Under the pieces are notes generated by a model. The model worked only from the letters and a program-made list of their open reading frames with translations. It did not search any database and was not told the DNA's origin. From contig OZ059896.1 in the NCBI GenBank assembly GCA_964057225.1, forward strand, positions 5,208,001 to 5,272,000: a DNA stretch of 64,000 bases, written 5' to 3'. Numbering within the stretch: the stretch's first letter is position 1; every line of letters starts with the position of its first letter. Below are positions 26,801-40,499 of the stretch, piece after piece. The DNA comes from Auanema rhodensis. Its lineage: Eukaryota; Nematoda; Chromadorea; Rhabditida; Rhabditidae. Position numbers and translations under genes: made by a program.

Positions 26801-29800
26801 AATTTGTTTTTAGACTAATATGGACATGGGGAATCTAATTTTGGAAACCGCATCTCTTTATCTTTCACGTGAAGCGAGTTACATACCAAGTGCACATCAC
26901 GTGTACATTTAATTAGCATAAATTAAAGTTCACGTAAATTTCAAAGTCATGGTTACCATGAACCAATATCAATAAAAATTTGTTTTTAGACTAATATGGA
27001 CATGGGGAATCTAATTTCGAAAACCGCATCTATTTATCTTTCACGTGAAGCGAGTTACATACCAAGTGCACATCACGTGTACATTTAATTAGCATAAATT
27101 AAAGTTCACGTAAATTTCAAAGTCATGGTTACCATGAACCAATATCAATAAAAATTTGTTTTTAGACTAATATGGACATGGGGAATCTTATTTCGAAAAC
27201 CGCATCTCTTTATCTTTCACGTGAAGCGAGTTACATACCAAGTGCACATCACGTGTACATTTAATTAGCATAAATTAAAGTTCACGTAAATTTCAAAGTC
27301 ATGGTTACCATGAACCAATATCAATAAAAATTTGTTTTTAGACTAATATGGACATGGGGAATCTAATTTCGAAAACCGCATCTATTTATCTTTCACGTGA
27401 AGCGAGTTACATACCAAGTGCACATCACGTGTACATTTAATTAGCATAAATTAAAGTTCACGTAAATTTCAAAGTCATGGTTACCATGAACCAATATCAA
27501 TAAAAATTTGTTTTTAGACTAATATGGACATGGGGAATCTAATTTTGGAAACCGCATCTCTTTGTCTTTCACGTGAAGCGAGTTACATACCAAGTGCACA
27601 TCACGTGTACATTTAATTAGCATAAATTAAAGTTCACGTAAATTTCAAAGTCATGGTTACCATGAACCAATATCAATAAAAATTTGTTTTTAGACTAATA
27701 TGGACATGGGGAATCTAATTTCGAGAACCGCATCTATTTATCTTTCACGTGAAGCGAGTTACATACCAAGTGCACATCACGTGTACATTTAATTAGCATA
27801 AATTAAAGTTCACGTAAATTTCAAAGTCATGGTTACCATGAACCAATATCAATAAAAATTTGTTTTTAGACTAATTTGGACATGGGGAATCTAATTTCGA
27901 AAACCGCATCTATTTATCTTTCACGTGAAGCGAGTTACATACCAAGTGCACATCACGTGTACATTTAATTAGCATAAATTAAAGTTCACGTAAATTTCAA
28001 AGTCATGGTTACCATGAACCAATATCAATAAAAATTTGTTTTTAGACTAATTTGGACATGGGGAATCTAATTTTGAAAATCGCATCTATTTATCTTTCAC
28101 GTGAAGCGAGTTACATACCAAGTGCACATCACGTGTACATTTAATTAGCATAAATTAAAGTTCACGTAAATTTTAAAGTCATGGTTACCATGAACCAATA
28201 TCAATAAAAATTTGTTTTTAGACTAATATGGACATGGGGAATCTAATTTTGAAAACCGCATCTCTTTATCTTTCACGTGAAGCGAGTTACATACCAAGTG
28301 CACATCACGTGTACATTTAATTAGCATAAATTAAAGTTCACGTAAATTTCAAAGTCATGGTTACCATGAACCAATATCAATAAAAATTTGTTTTTAGACT
28401 AATATGGACATGGGGAATCTAATTTCGAAAACCGCATCTATTTATCTTTCACGTGAAGCGAGTTACATACCAAGTGCACATCACGTGTACATTTAATTAG
28501 CATAAATTAAAGTTCACGTAAATTTCAAAGTCATGGTTACCATGAACCAATATCAATAAAAATTTGTTTTTAGACTAATTTGGACATGGGGAATCTAATT
28601 TTGAAGACCGCATCTATTTATCTTTCACGTGAAGCGAGTTACATACCAAGTGCACATCACGTGTACATTTAATTAGCATAAATTAAAGTTCACGTAAATT
28701 TCAAAGTCATGGTTACCATGAACCAATATCAATAAAAATTTGTTTTTAGACTAATATGGACATGGGGAATCTAATTTCGAAAACCGCATCTATTTATCTT
28801 TCACGTGAAGCGAGTTACATACCAAGTGCACATCACGTGTACATTTAATTAGCATAAATTAAAGTTCACGTAAATTTTAAAGTCATGGTTACCATGAACC
28901 AATATCAATAAAAATTTGTTTTTAGACTAATATGGACATGGGGAATCTAATTTTGAAAACCGCATCTCTTTATCTTTCACGTGAAGCGAGTTACATACCA
29001 AGTGCACATCACGTGTACATTTAATTAGCATAAATTAAAGTTCACGTAAATTTCAAAGTCATGGTTACCATGAACCAATATCAATAAAAATTTGTTTTTA
29101 GACTAATATGGACATGAGGAATCTAATTTCGAAAACCGCATCTCTTTATCTTTCACGTGAAGCGAGTTACATACCAAGTGCACATCACGTGTACATTTAA
29201 TTAGCATAAATTAAAGTTCACGTAAATTTCAAAGTCATGGTTACCATGAACCAATATCAATAAAAATTTGTTTTTAGACTAATATGGACATGGGGAATCT
29301 AATTTCGAAAACCGCATCTATTTATCTTTCACGTGAAGCGAGTTACATACCAAGTGCACATCACGTGTACATTTAATTAGCATAAATTAAAGTTCACGTA
29401 AATTTCAAAGTCATGGTTACCATGAACCAATATCAATAAAAATTTGTTTTTAGACTAATTTGGACATGGGGAATCTAATTTTGAAGACCGCATCTATTTA
29501 TCTTTCACGTGAAGCGAGTTACATACCAAGTGCACATCACGTGTACATTTAATTAGCATAAATTAAAGTTCACGTAAATTTCAAAGTCATGGTTACCATG
29601 AACCAATATCAATAAAAATTTGTTTTTAGACTAATATGGACATGGGGAATCTAATTTCGAAAACCGCATCTATTTATCTTTCACGTGAAGCGAGTTACAT
29701 ACCAAGTGCACATCACGTGTACATTTAATTAGCATAAATTAAAGTTCACGTAAATTTCAAAGTCATGGTTACCATGAACCAATATCAATAAAAATTTGTT

Positions 29801-31424
29801 TTTAGACTAATTTGGACATGGGGAATCTAATTTTGAAAACCGCATCTATTTATCTTTCACGTGAAGCGAGTTACATACCAAGTGCACATCACGTGTACAT
29901 TTAATTAGCATAAATTAAAGTTCACGTAAATTTCAAAGTCATGGTTACCATGAACCAATATCAATAAAAATTTGTTTTTAGACTAATATGGACATGGGGA
30001 ATCTAATTTCGAAAACCGCATCTATTTATCTTTCACGTGAAGCGAGTTACATACCAAGTGCACATCACGTGTACATTTAATTAGCATAAATTAAAGTTCA
30101 CGTAAATTTCAAAGTCATGGTTACCATGAACCAATATCAATAAAAATTTGTTTTTAGACTAATTTGGACATGGGGAATCTAATTTTGAAAACCGCATCTA
30201 TTTATCTTTCACGTGAAGCGAGTTACATACCAAGTGCACATCACGTGTACATTTAATTAGCATAAATTAAAGTTCACGTAAATTTCAAAGTCATGGTTAC
30301 CATGAACCAATATCAATAAAAATTTGTTTTTAGACTAATATGGACATGGGGAATCTAATTTCGGAAACCGCATCTTTTTATCTTTCACGTGAAGCGAGTT
30401 ACATACCAAGTGCACATCACGTGTACATTTAATTAGCATAAATTAAAGTTCACGTAAATTTCAAAGTCATGGTTACCATGAACCAATATCAATAAAAATT
30501 TGTTTTTAGACTAATATGGACATGGGGAATCTAATTTCGAAAACCGCATCTATTTATCTTTCACGTGAAGCGAGTTACATACCAAGTGCACATCACGTGT
30601 ACATTTAATTAGCATAAATTAAAGTTCACGTAAATTTCAAAGTCATGGTTACCATGAACCAATATCAATAAAAATTTGTTTTTAGACTAATATGGACATG
30701 GGGAATCTAATTTCGAAAACCGCATCTATTTATCTTTCACGTGAAGCGAGTTACATACCAAGTGCACATCACGTGTACATTTAATTAGCATAAATTAAAG
30801 TTCACGTAAATTTCAAAGTCATGGTTACCATGAACCAATATCAATAAAAATTTGTTTTTAGACTAATATGGACATGGGGAATCTAATTTTGAAAACCGCA
30901 TCTCTTTATCTTTCACGTGAAGCGAGTTACATACCAAGTGCACATCACGTGTACATTTAATTAGCATAAATTAAAGTTCACGTAAATTTCAAAGTCATGG
31001 TTACCATGAACCAATATCAATAAAAATTTGTTTTTAGACTAATATGGACATGGGGAATCTAATTTCGAAAACCGCATCTATTTATCTTTCACGTGAAGCG
31101 AGTTACATACCAAGTGCACATCACGTGTACATTTAATTAGCATAAATTAAAGTTCACGTAAATTTCAAAGTCATGGTTACCATGAACCAATATCAATAAA
31201 AATTTGTTTTTAGACTAATTTGGACATGGGGAATCTAATTTTGAAAACCGCATCTATTTATCTTTCACGTGAAGCGAGTTACATACCAAGTGCACATCAC
31301 GTGTACATTTAATTAGCATAAATTAAAGTTCACGTAAATTTCAAAGTCATGGTTACCATGAACCAATATCAATAAAAATTTGTTTTTAGACTAATATGGA
31401 CATGGGGAATCTAATTTCGAAAAC

Positions 31425-34400
31425 CACATCTATTTATCTTTCACGTGAAGCGAGTTACATACCAAGTGCACATCACGTGTACATTTAATTAGCATAAATT
31501 AAAGTTCACGTAAATTTCAAAGTCATGGTTACCATGAACCAATATCAATAAAAATTTGTTTTTAGACTAATTTGGACATGGGGAATCTAATTTTGAAAAC
31601 CGCATCTATTTATCTTTCACGTGAAGCGAGTTACATACCAAGTGCACATCACGTGTACATTTAATTAGCATAAATTAAAGTTCACGTAAATTTCAAAGTC
31701 ATGGTTACCATGAACCAATATCAATAAAAATTTGTTTTTAGACTAATATGGACATGGGGAATCTAATTTTGGAAACCGCATCTCTTTATCTTTCACGTGA
31801 AGCGAGTTACATACCAAGTGCACATCACGTGTACATTTAATTAGCATAAATTAAAGTTCACGTAAATTTCAAAGTCATGGTTACCATGAACCAATATCAA
31901 TAAAAATTTGTTTTTAGACTAATATGGACATGGGGAATCTAATTTCGAAAACCACATCTATTTATCTTTCACGTGAAGCGAGTTACATACCAAGTGCACA
32001 TCACGTGTACATTTAATTAGCATAAATTAAAGTTCACGTAAATTTCAAAGTCATGGTTACCATGAACCAATATCAATAAAAATTTGTTTTTAGACTAATT
32101 TGGACATGGGGAATCTAATTTTGAAAACCGCATCTATTTATCTTTCACGTGAAGCGAGTTACATACCAAGTGCACATCACGTGTACATTTAATTAGCATA
32201 AATTAAAGTTCACGTAAATTTCAAAGTCATGGTTACCATGAACCAATATCAATAAAAATTTGTTTTTAGACTAATATGGACATGGGGAATCTAATTTTGG
32301 AAACCGCATCTCTTTATCTTTCACGTGAAGCGAGTTACATACCAAGTGCACATCACGTGTACATTTAATTAGCATAAATTAAAGTTCACGTAAATTTCAA
32401 AGTCATGGTTACCATGAACCAATATCAATAAAAATTTGTTTTTAGACTAATATGGACATGGGGAATCTAATTTCGAAAACCGCATCTATTTATCTTTCAC
32501 GTGAAGCGAGTTACATACCAAGTGCACATCACGTGTACATTTAATTAGCATAAATTAAAGTTCACGTAAATTTCAAAGTCATGGTTACCATGAACCAATA
32601 TCAATAAAAATTTGTTTTTAGACTAATATGGACATGGGGAATCTAATTTCGAAAACCGCATCTATTTATCTTTCACGTGAAGCGAGTTACATACCAAGTG
32701 CACATCACGTGTACATTTAATTAGCATAAATTAAAGTTCACGTAAATTTCAAAGTCATGGTTACCATGAACCAATGTCAATAAAAATGTGTTTTTAGACT
32801 AATATGGACATGGGGAATCTAATTTTGAAAACCGCATCTCTTTATTTTTCACGTGAAGCGAGTTACATACCAAGTGCACATCACGTGTACATTTAATTAG
32901 CATAAATTAAAGTTCACGTAAATTTCAAAGTCATGGTTACCATGAACCAATATCAATAAAAATTTGTTTTTAGACTAATTTGGACATGGGGAATCTAATT
33001 TCGAAAACCGCATCTATTTATCTTTCACGTGAAGCGAGTTACATACCAAGTGCACATCACGTGTACATTTAATTAGCATAAATTAAAGTTCACGTAAATT
33101 TCAAAGTCATGGTTACCATGAACCAATATCAATAAAAATTTGTTTTTAGACTAATATGGACATGGGGAATCTAATTTTGAAAACCGCATCTATTTATCTT
33201 TCACGTGAAGCGAGTTACATACCAAGTGCACATCACGTGTACATTTAATTAGCATAAATTAAAGTTCACGTAAATTTCAAAGTCATGGTTACCATGAACC
33301 AATATCAATAAAAATTTGTTTTTAGACTAATATGGACATGGGGAATCTAATTTCGAAAACCGCATCTATTTATCTTTCACGTGAAGCGAGTTACATACCA
33401 AGTGCACATCACGTGTACATTTAATTAGCATAAATTAAAGTTCACGTAAATTTCAAAGTCATGGTTACCATGAACCAATATCAATAAAAATTTGTTTTTA
33501 GACTAATTTGGACATGGGGAATCTAATTTTGAAAACCGCATCTATTTATCTTTCACGTGAAGCGAGTTACATACCAAGTGCACATCACGTGTACATTTAA
33601 TTAGCATAAATTAAAGTTCACGTAAATTTCAAAGTCATGGTTACCATGAACCAATATCAATAAAAATTTGTTTTTAGACTAATATGGACATGGGGAATCT
33701 AATTTTGGAAACCGCATCTCTTTATCTTTCACGTGAAGCGAGTTACATACCAAGTGCACATCACGTGTACATTTAATTAGCATAAATTAAAGTTCACGTA
33801 AATTTCAAAGTCATGGTTACCATGAACCAATATCAATAAAAATTTGTTTTTAGACTAATATGGACATGGGGAATCTAATTTCGAAAACCGCATCTATTTA
33901 TCTTTCACGTGAAGCGAGTTACATACCAAGTGCACATCACGTGTACATTTAATTAGCATAAATTAAAGTTCACGTAAATTTCAAAGTCATGGTTACCATG
34001 AACCAATATCAATAAAAATTTGTTTTTAGACTAATATGGACATGGGGAATCTAATTTCGAAAACCGCATCTCTTTATCTTTCACGTGAAGCGAGTTACAT
34101 ACCAAGTGCACATCACGTGTACATTTAATTAGCATAAATTAAAGTTCACGTAAATTTCAAAGTCATGGTTACCATGAACCAATATCAATAAAAATTTGTT
34201 TTTAGACTAATATGGACATGGGGAATCTAATTTTGAAAACCGCATCTATTTATCTTTCACGTGAAGCGAGTTACATACCAAGTGCACATCACGTGTACAT
34301 TTAATTAGCATAAATTAAAGTTCACGTAAATTTCAAAGTCATGGTTACCATGAACCAATATCAATAAAAATTTGTTTTTAGACTAATATGGACATGGGGA

Positions 34401-37240
34401 ATCTAATTTCGAAAACCGCATCTCTTTATCTTTCACGTGAAGCGAGTAACATACCAAGTGCACATCACGTGTACATTTAATTAGCATAAATTAAAGTTCA
34501 CGTAAATTTCAAAGTCATGGTTACCATGAACCAATATCAATAAAAATTTGTTTTTAGACTAATATGGACATGGGGAATCTAATTTCGAAAACCGCATCTC
34601 TTTATCTTTCACGTGAAGCGAGTAACATACCAAGTGCACATCACGTGTACATTTAATTAGCATAAATTAAAGTTCACGTAAATTTCAAAGTCATGGTTAC
34701 CATGAACCAATATCAATAAAAATTTGTTTTTAGACTAATATGGACATGGGGAATCTAATTTTGAAAACCGCATCTCTTTATCTTTCACGTGAAGCGAGTT
34801 ACATACCAAGTGCACATCACGTGTACATTTAATTAGCATAAATTAAAGTTCACGTAAATTTCAAAGTCATGGTTACCATGAACCAATATCAATAAAAATT
34901 TGTTTTTAGACTAATATGGACATGGGGAATCTAATTTCGAAAACCGCATCTCTTTATCTTTCACGTGAAGCGAGTTACATACCAAGTGCACATCACGTGT
35001 ACATTTAATTAGCATAAATTAAAGTTCACGTAAATTTCAAAGTCATGGTTACCATGAACCAATATCAATAAAAATTTGTTTTTAGACTAATATGGACATG
35101 GGGAATCTAATTTCGAAAACCGCATCTATTTATCTTTCACGTGAAGCGAGTTACATACCAAGTGCACATCACGTGTACATTTAATTAGCATAAATTAAAG
35201 TTCACGTAAATTTCAAAGTCATGGTTACCATGAACCAATATCAATAAAAATTTGTTTTTAGACTAATTTGGACATGGGGAATCTAATTTTGAAGACCGCA
35301 TCTATTTATCTTTCACGTGAAGCGAGTTACATACCAAGTGCACATCACGTGTACATTTAATTAGCATAAATTAAAGTTCACGTAAATTTCAAAGTCATGG
35401 TTACCATGAACCAATATCAATAAAAATTTGTTTTTAGACTAATATGGACATGGGGAATCTAATTTTGAAAACCGCATCTCTTTATCTTTCACGTGAAGCG
35501 AGTTACATACCAAGTGCACATCACGTGTACATTTAATTAGCATAAATTAAAGTTCACGTAAATTTCAAAGTCATGGTTACCATGAACCAATATCAATAAA
35601 AATTTGTTTTTAGACTAATATGGACATGGGGAATCTAATTTCGTAAACCGCATCTATTTATCTTTCACGTGAAGCGAGTTACATACCAAGTGCACATCAC
35701 GTGTACATTTAATTAGCATAAATTAAAGTTCACGTAAATTTCAAAGTCATGGTTACCATGAACCAATATCAATAAAAATTTGTTTTTAGACTAATTTGGA
35801 CATGGGGAATCTAATTTTGGAAACCGCATCTCTTTATCTTTCACGTGAAGCGAGTTACATACCAAGTGCACATCACGTGTACATTTAATTAGCATAAATT
35901 AAAGTTCACGTAAATTTCAAAGTCATGGTTACCATGAACCAATATCAATAAAAATTTGTTTTTAGACTAATATGGACATGGGGAATCTAATTTCGAAAAC
36001 CGCATCTATTTATCTTTCACGTGAAGCGAGTTACATACCAAGTGCACATCACGTGTACATTTAATTAGCATAAATTAAAGTTCACGTAAATTTCAAAGTC
36101 ATGGTTACCATGAACCAATATCAATAAAAATTTGTTTTTAGACTAATATGGACATGGGGAATCTAATTTCGAAAACCACATCTATTTATCTTTCACGTGA
36201 AGCGAGTTACATACCAAGTGCACATCACGTGTACATTTAATTAGCATAAATTAAAGTTCACGTAAATTTCAAAGTCATGGTTACCATGAACCAATATCAA
36301 TAAAAATTTGTTTTTAGACTAATTTGGACATGGGGAATCTAATTTTGAAAACCGCATCTATTTATCTTTCACGTGAAGCGAGTTACATACCAAGTGCACA
36401 TCACGTGTACATTTAATTAGCATAAATTAAAGTTCACGTAAATTTCAAAGTCATGGTTACCATGAACCAATATCAATAAAAATTTGTTTTTAGACTAATA
36501 TGGACATGGGGAATCTAATTTTGGAAACCGCATCTCTTTATCTTTCACGTGAAGCGAGTTACATACCAAGTGCACATCACGTGTACATTTAATTAGCATA
36601 AATTAAAGTTCACGTAAATTTCAAAGTCATGGTTACCATGAACCAATATCAATAAAAATTTGTTTTTAGACTAATATGGACATGGGGAATCTAATTTCGA
36701 AAACCGCATCTATTTATCTTTCACGTGAAGCGAGTTACATACCAAGTGCACATCACGTGTACATTTAATTAGCATAAATTAAAGTTCACGTAAATTTCAA
36801 AGTCATGGTTACCATGAACCAATATCAATAAAAATTTGTTTTTAGACTAATATGGACATGGGGAATCTAATTTCGAAAACCGCATCTATTTATCTTTCAC
36901 GTGAAGCGAGTTACATACCAAGTGCACATCACGTGTACATTTAATTAGCATAAATTAAAGTTCACGTAAATTTCAAAGTCATGGTTACCATGAACCAATG
37001 TCAATAAAAATGTGTTTTTAGACTAATATGGACATGGGGAATCTAATTTTGAAAACCGCATCTCTTTATTTTTCACGTGAAGCGAGTTACATACCAAGTG
37101 CACATCACGTGTACATTTAATTAGCATAAATTAAAGTTCACGTAAATTTCAAAGTCATGGTTACCATGAACCAATATCAATAAAAATTTGTTTTTAGACT
37201 AATATGGACATGGGGAATCTAATTTCGAAAACCGCATCTA
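31425..37240 (+). repeat. Satellite A: 24-monomer (4,224 bp) displaced duplication
   Basis: AACCACATC-ATTTATC occurs at 31953 and 36177, and the linked CCAATGTCAATAAAAATGTG with TTTATTTTTCACG at 32771 and 36995; both pairs are 4,224 bp (24 x 176) apart. The first marker also has a copy at 31425, three monomers upstream. Monomers between largely alternate between an AATATGG/TTTCGAAAAC type and an AATTTGG/TTTTGAAAAC type. Confidence 0.75.
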
Positions 37241-37284
37241 TTTATCTTTCACGTGAAGCGAGTTACATACCAAGTGCACATCAC

Positions 37285-40200
37285 GTGTACAATTAATTAG
37301 CATAAATTAAAGTTCACGTAAATTTCAAAGTCATGGTTACCATGCACCAATATCAATAAAAATTTGTTTTTAGACTAATATGGACATGGGGAATCTAATT
37401 TCGAAAACCGCATCTATTTATCTTTCACGTGAAGCGAGTTACATACCAAGGGCACATCACGTGTACATTTAATTAGCATTAATTAAAGTTCACGTAAATT
37501 TCAAAGTCATGGTTACCATGAACCAATATCAATAAAAATTTGTTTTTAGACTAATTTGGACATGGGGAATCTAATTTTGAAAACCGCATCTATTTATCTT
37601 TCACGTGAAGCGAGTTACATACCAAGTGCACATCACGTGTACATTTAATTAGCATAAATTAAAGTTCACGTAAATTTCAAAGTCATGGTTACCATGAACC
37701 AATATCAATAAAAATTTGTTTTTAGACTAATATGGACATGGGGAATCTAATTTCGAAAACCGCATCTATTTATCTTTCACGTGAAGCGAGTTACATACCA
37801 AGTGCACATCACGTGTACATTAAATTAGCATAAATTAAAGTTCACGTAAATTTCAAAGTCATGGTTACCATGAACCAATATCAATAAAAATTTGTTTTTA
37901 GACTAATTTGGACATGGGGAATCTAATTTTGAAAACCGCATCTATTTATCTTTCACGTGAAGCGAGTTACATACCAAGTGCACATCACGTGTACATTTAA
38001 TTAGCATAAATTAAAGTTCACGTAAATTTCAAAGTCATGGTTACCATGAACCAATGTCAATAAAAATTTGTTTTTAGACTAATATGGACATGGGGAATCT
38101 AATTTTGAAAACCGCATCTCTTTATTTTTCACGTGAAGCGAGTTACATACCAAGTGCACATCACGTGTACATTTAATTAGCATAAATTAAAGTTCACGTA
38201 AATTTCAAAGTCATGGTTACCATGAACCAATATCAATAAAAATTTGTTTTTAGACTAATATGGACATGGGGAATCTAATTTCGAAAACCGCATCTATTTA
38301 TCTTTCACGTGAAGCGAGTTACATACCAAGTGCACATCACGTGTACAATTAATTAGCATAAATTAAAGTTCACGTAAATTTCAAAGTCATGGTTACCATG
38401 CACCAATATCAATAAAAATTTGTTTTTAGACTAATATGGACATGGGGAATCTAATTTTGAAAACCGCATCTCTTTATCTCTCACGTGAAGCGAGTTACAT
38501 ACCAAGGGCACATCACGTGTACATTTAATTAGCATTAATTAAAGTTCACGTAAATTTCAAAGTCATGGTTACCATGAACCAATATCAATAAAAATTTGTT
38601 TTTAGACTAATTTGGACATGGGGAATCTAATTTTGAAAACCGCATCTATTTATCTTTCACGTGAAGCGAGTTACATACCAAGTGCACATCACGTGTACAT
38701 TTAATTAGCATAAATTAAAGTTCACGTAAATTTCAAAGTCATGGTTACCATGAACCAATATCAATAAAAATTTGTTTTTAGACTAATATGGACATGGGGA
38801 ATCTAATTTCGAAAACCGCATCTATTTATCTTTCACGTGAAGCGAGTTACATACCAAGTGCACATCACGTGTACATTTATTTAGCATAAATTAAAGTTCA
38901 CGTAAATTTCAAAGTCATGGTTACCATGAACCAATATCAATAAAAATTTGTTTTTAGACTAGTTTGGACATGGGGAATCTAATTTTGAAAACCGCATCTA
39001 TTTATCTTTCACGTGAAGCGAGTTACATACCAAGTGCACATCACGTGTACATTTAATTAGCATAAATTAAAGTTCACGTAAATTTCAAAGTCATGGTTAC
39101 CATGAACCAATATCAATAAAAATTTGTTTTTAGACTAATATGGACATGGGGAATCTAATTTTGGAAACCGCATCTCTTTATCTTTCACGTGAAGCGAGTT
39201 ACATACCAAGTGCACATCACGTGTACATTTAATTAGCATAAATTAAAGTTCACGTAAATTTCAAAGTCATGGTTACCATGAACCAATATCAATAAAAATT
39301 TGTTTTTAGACTAATATGGACATGGGGAATCTAATTTCGAAAACCGCATCTATTTATCTTTCACGTGAAGCGAGTTACATACCAAGTGCACATCACGTGT
39401 ACATTTAATTAGCATAAATTAAAGTTCACGTAAATTTCAAAGTCATGGTTACCATGAACCAATATCAATAAAAATTTGTTTTTAGACTAATATGGACATG
39501 GGGAATCTAATTTCGAAAACCGCATCTATTTATCTTTCACGTGAAGCGAGTTACATACCAAGTGCACATCACGTGTACATTAAATTAGCATAAATTAAAG
39601 TTCACGTAAATTTCAAAGTCATGGTTACCATGAACCAATATCAATAAAAATTTGTTTTTAGACTAATTTGGACATGGGGAATCTAATTTTGAAAACCGCA
39701 TCTATTTATCTTTCACGTGAAGCGAGTTACATACCAAGTGCACATCACGTGTACATTTAATTAGCATAAATTAAAGTTCACGTAAATTTCAAAGTCATGG
39801 TTACCATGAACCAATGTCAATAAAAATTTGTTTTTAGACTAATATGGACATGGGGAATCTAATTTTGAAAACCGCATCTCTTTATTTTTCACGTGAAGCG
39901 AGTTACATACCAAGTGCACATCACGTGTACATTTAATTAGCATAAATTAAAGTTCACGTAAATTTCAAAGTCATGGTTACCATGAACCAATATCAATAAA
40001 AATTTGTTTTTAGACTAATATGGACATGGGGAATCTAATTTCGAAAACCGCATCTATTTATCTTTCACGTGAAGAGAGTTACATACCAAGTGCACATCAC
40101 GTGTACAATTAATTAGCATAAATTAAAGTTCACGTAAATTTCAAAGTCATGGTTACCATGCACCAATATCAATAAAAATTTGTTTTTAGACTAATATGGA

Positions 40201-40360
40201 CATGGGGAATCTAATTTTGAAAACCGCATCTCTTTATCTCTCACGTGAAGCGAGTTACATACCAAGTGCACATCACGTGTACATTTAATTAGCATAAATT
40301 AAAGTTCACGTAAATTTCAAAGTCATGGTTACCATGAACCAATATCAATAAAAATTTGTT
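37285..40360 (+). repeat. Satellite A: six- and ten-monomer duplications
   Basis: The GTGTACAATT variant, followed by CATGCACC, is found at 37285, 38341 and 40101, spaced 1,056 bp (six monomers) and then 1,760 bp (ten monomers). CCAATGTCAA at 38051 and 39811 confirms the ten-monomer spacing. The CCAAGGGCAC and AGCATTAATT variants travel with the first two copies. Confidence 0.75.
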
Positions 40361-40499
40361 TTTAGACTAATATGGACATGGGGAATCTAATTTCGAAAAC
40401 CGCATCTATTCATCTTTCACGTGAAGCGAGTTACATACCAAGTGCACATCACGTGTACATTTAATTAGCATAAATTAAAGTTCACGTAAATTTCAAAGT

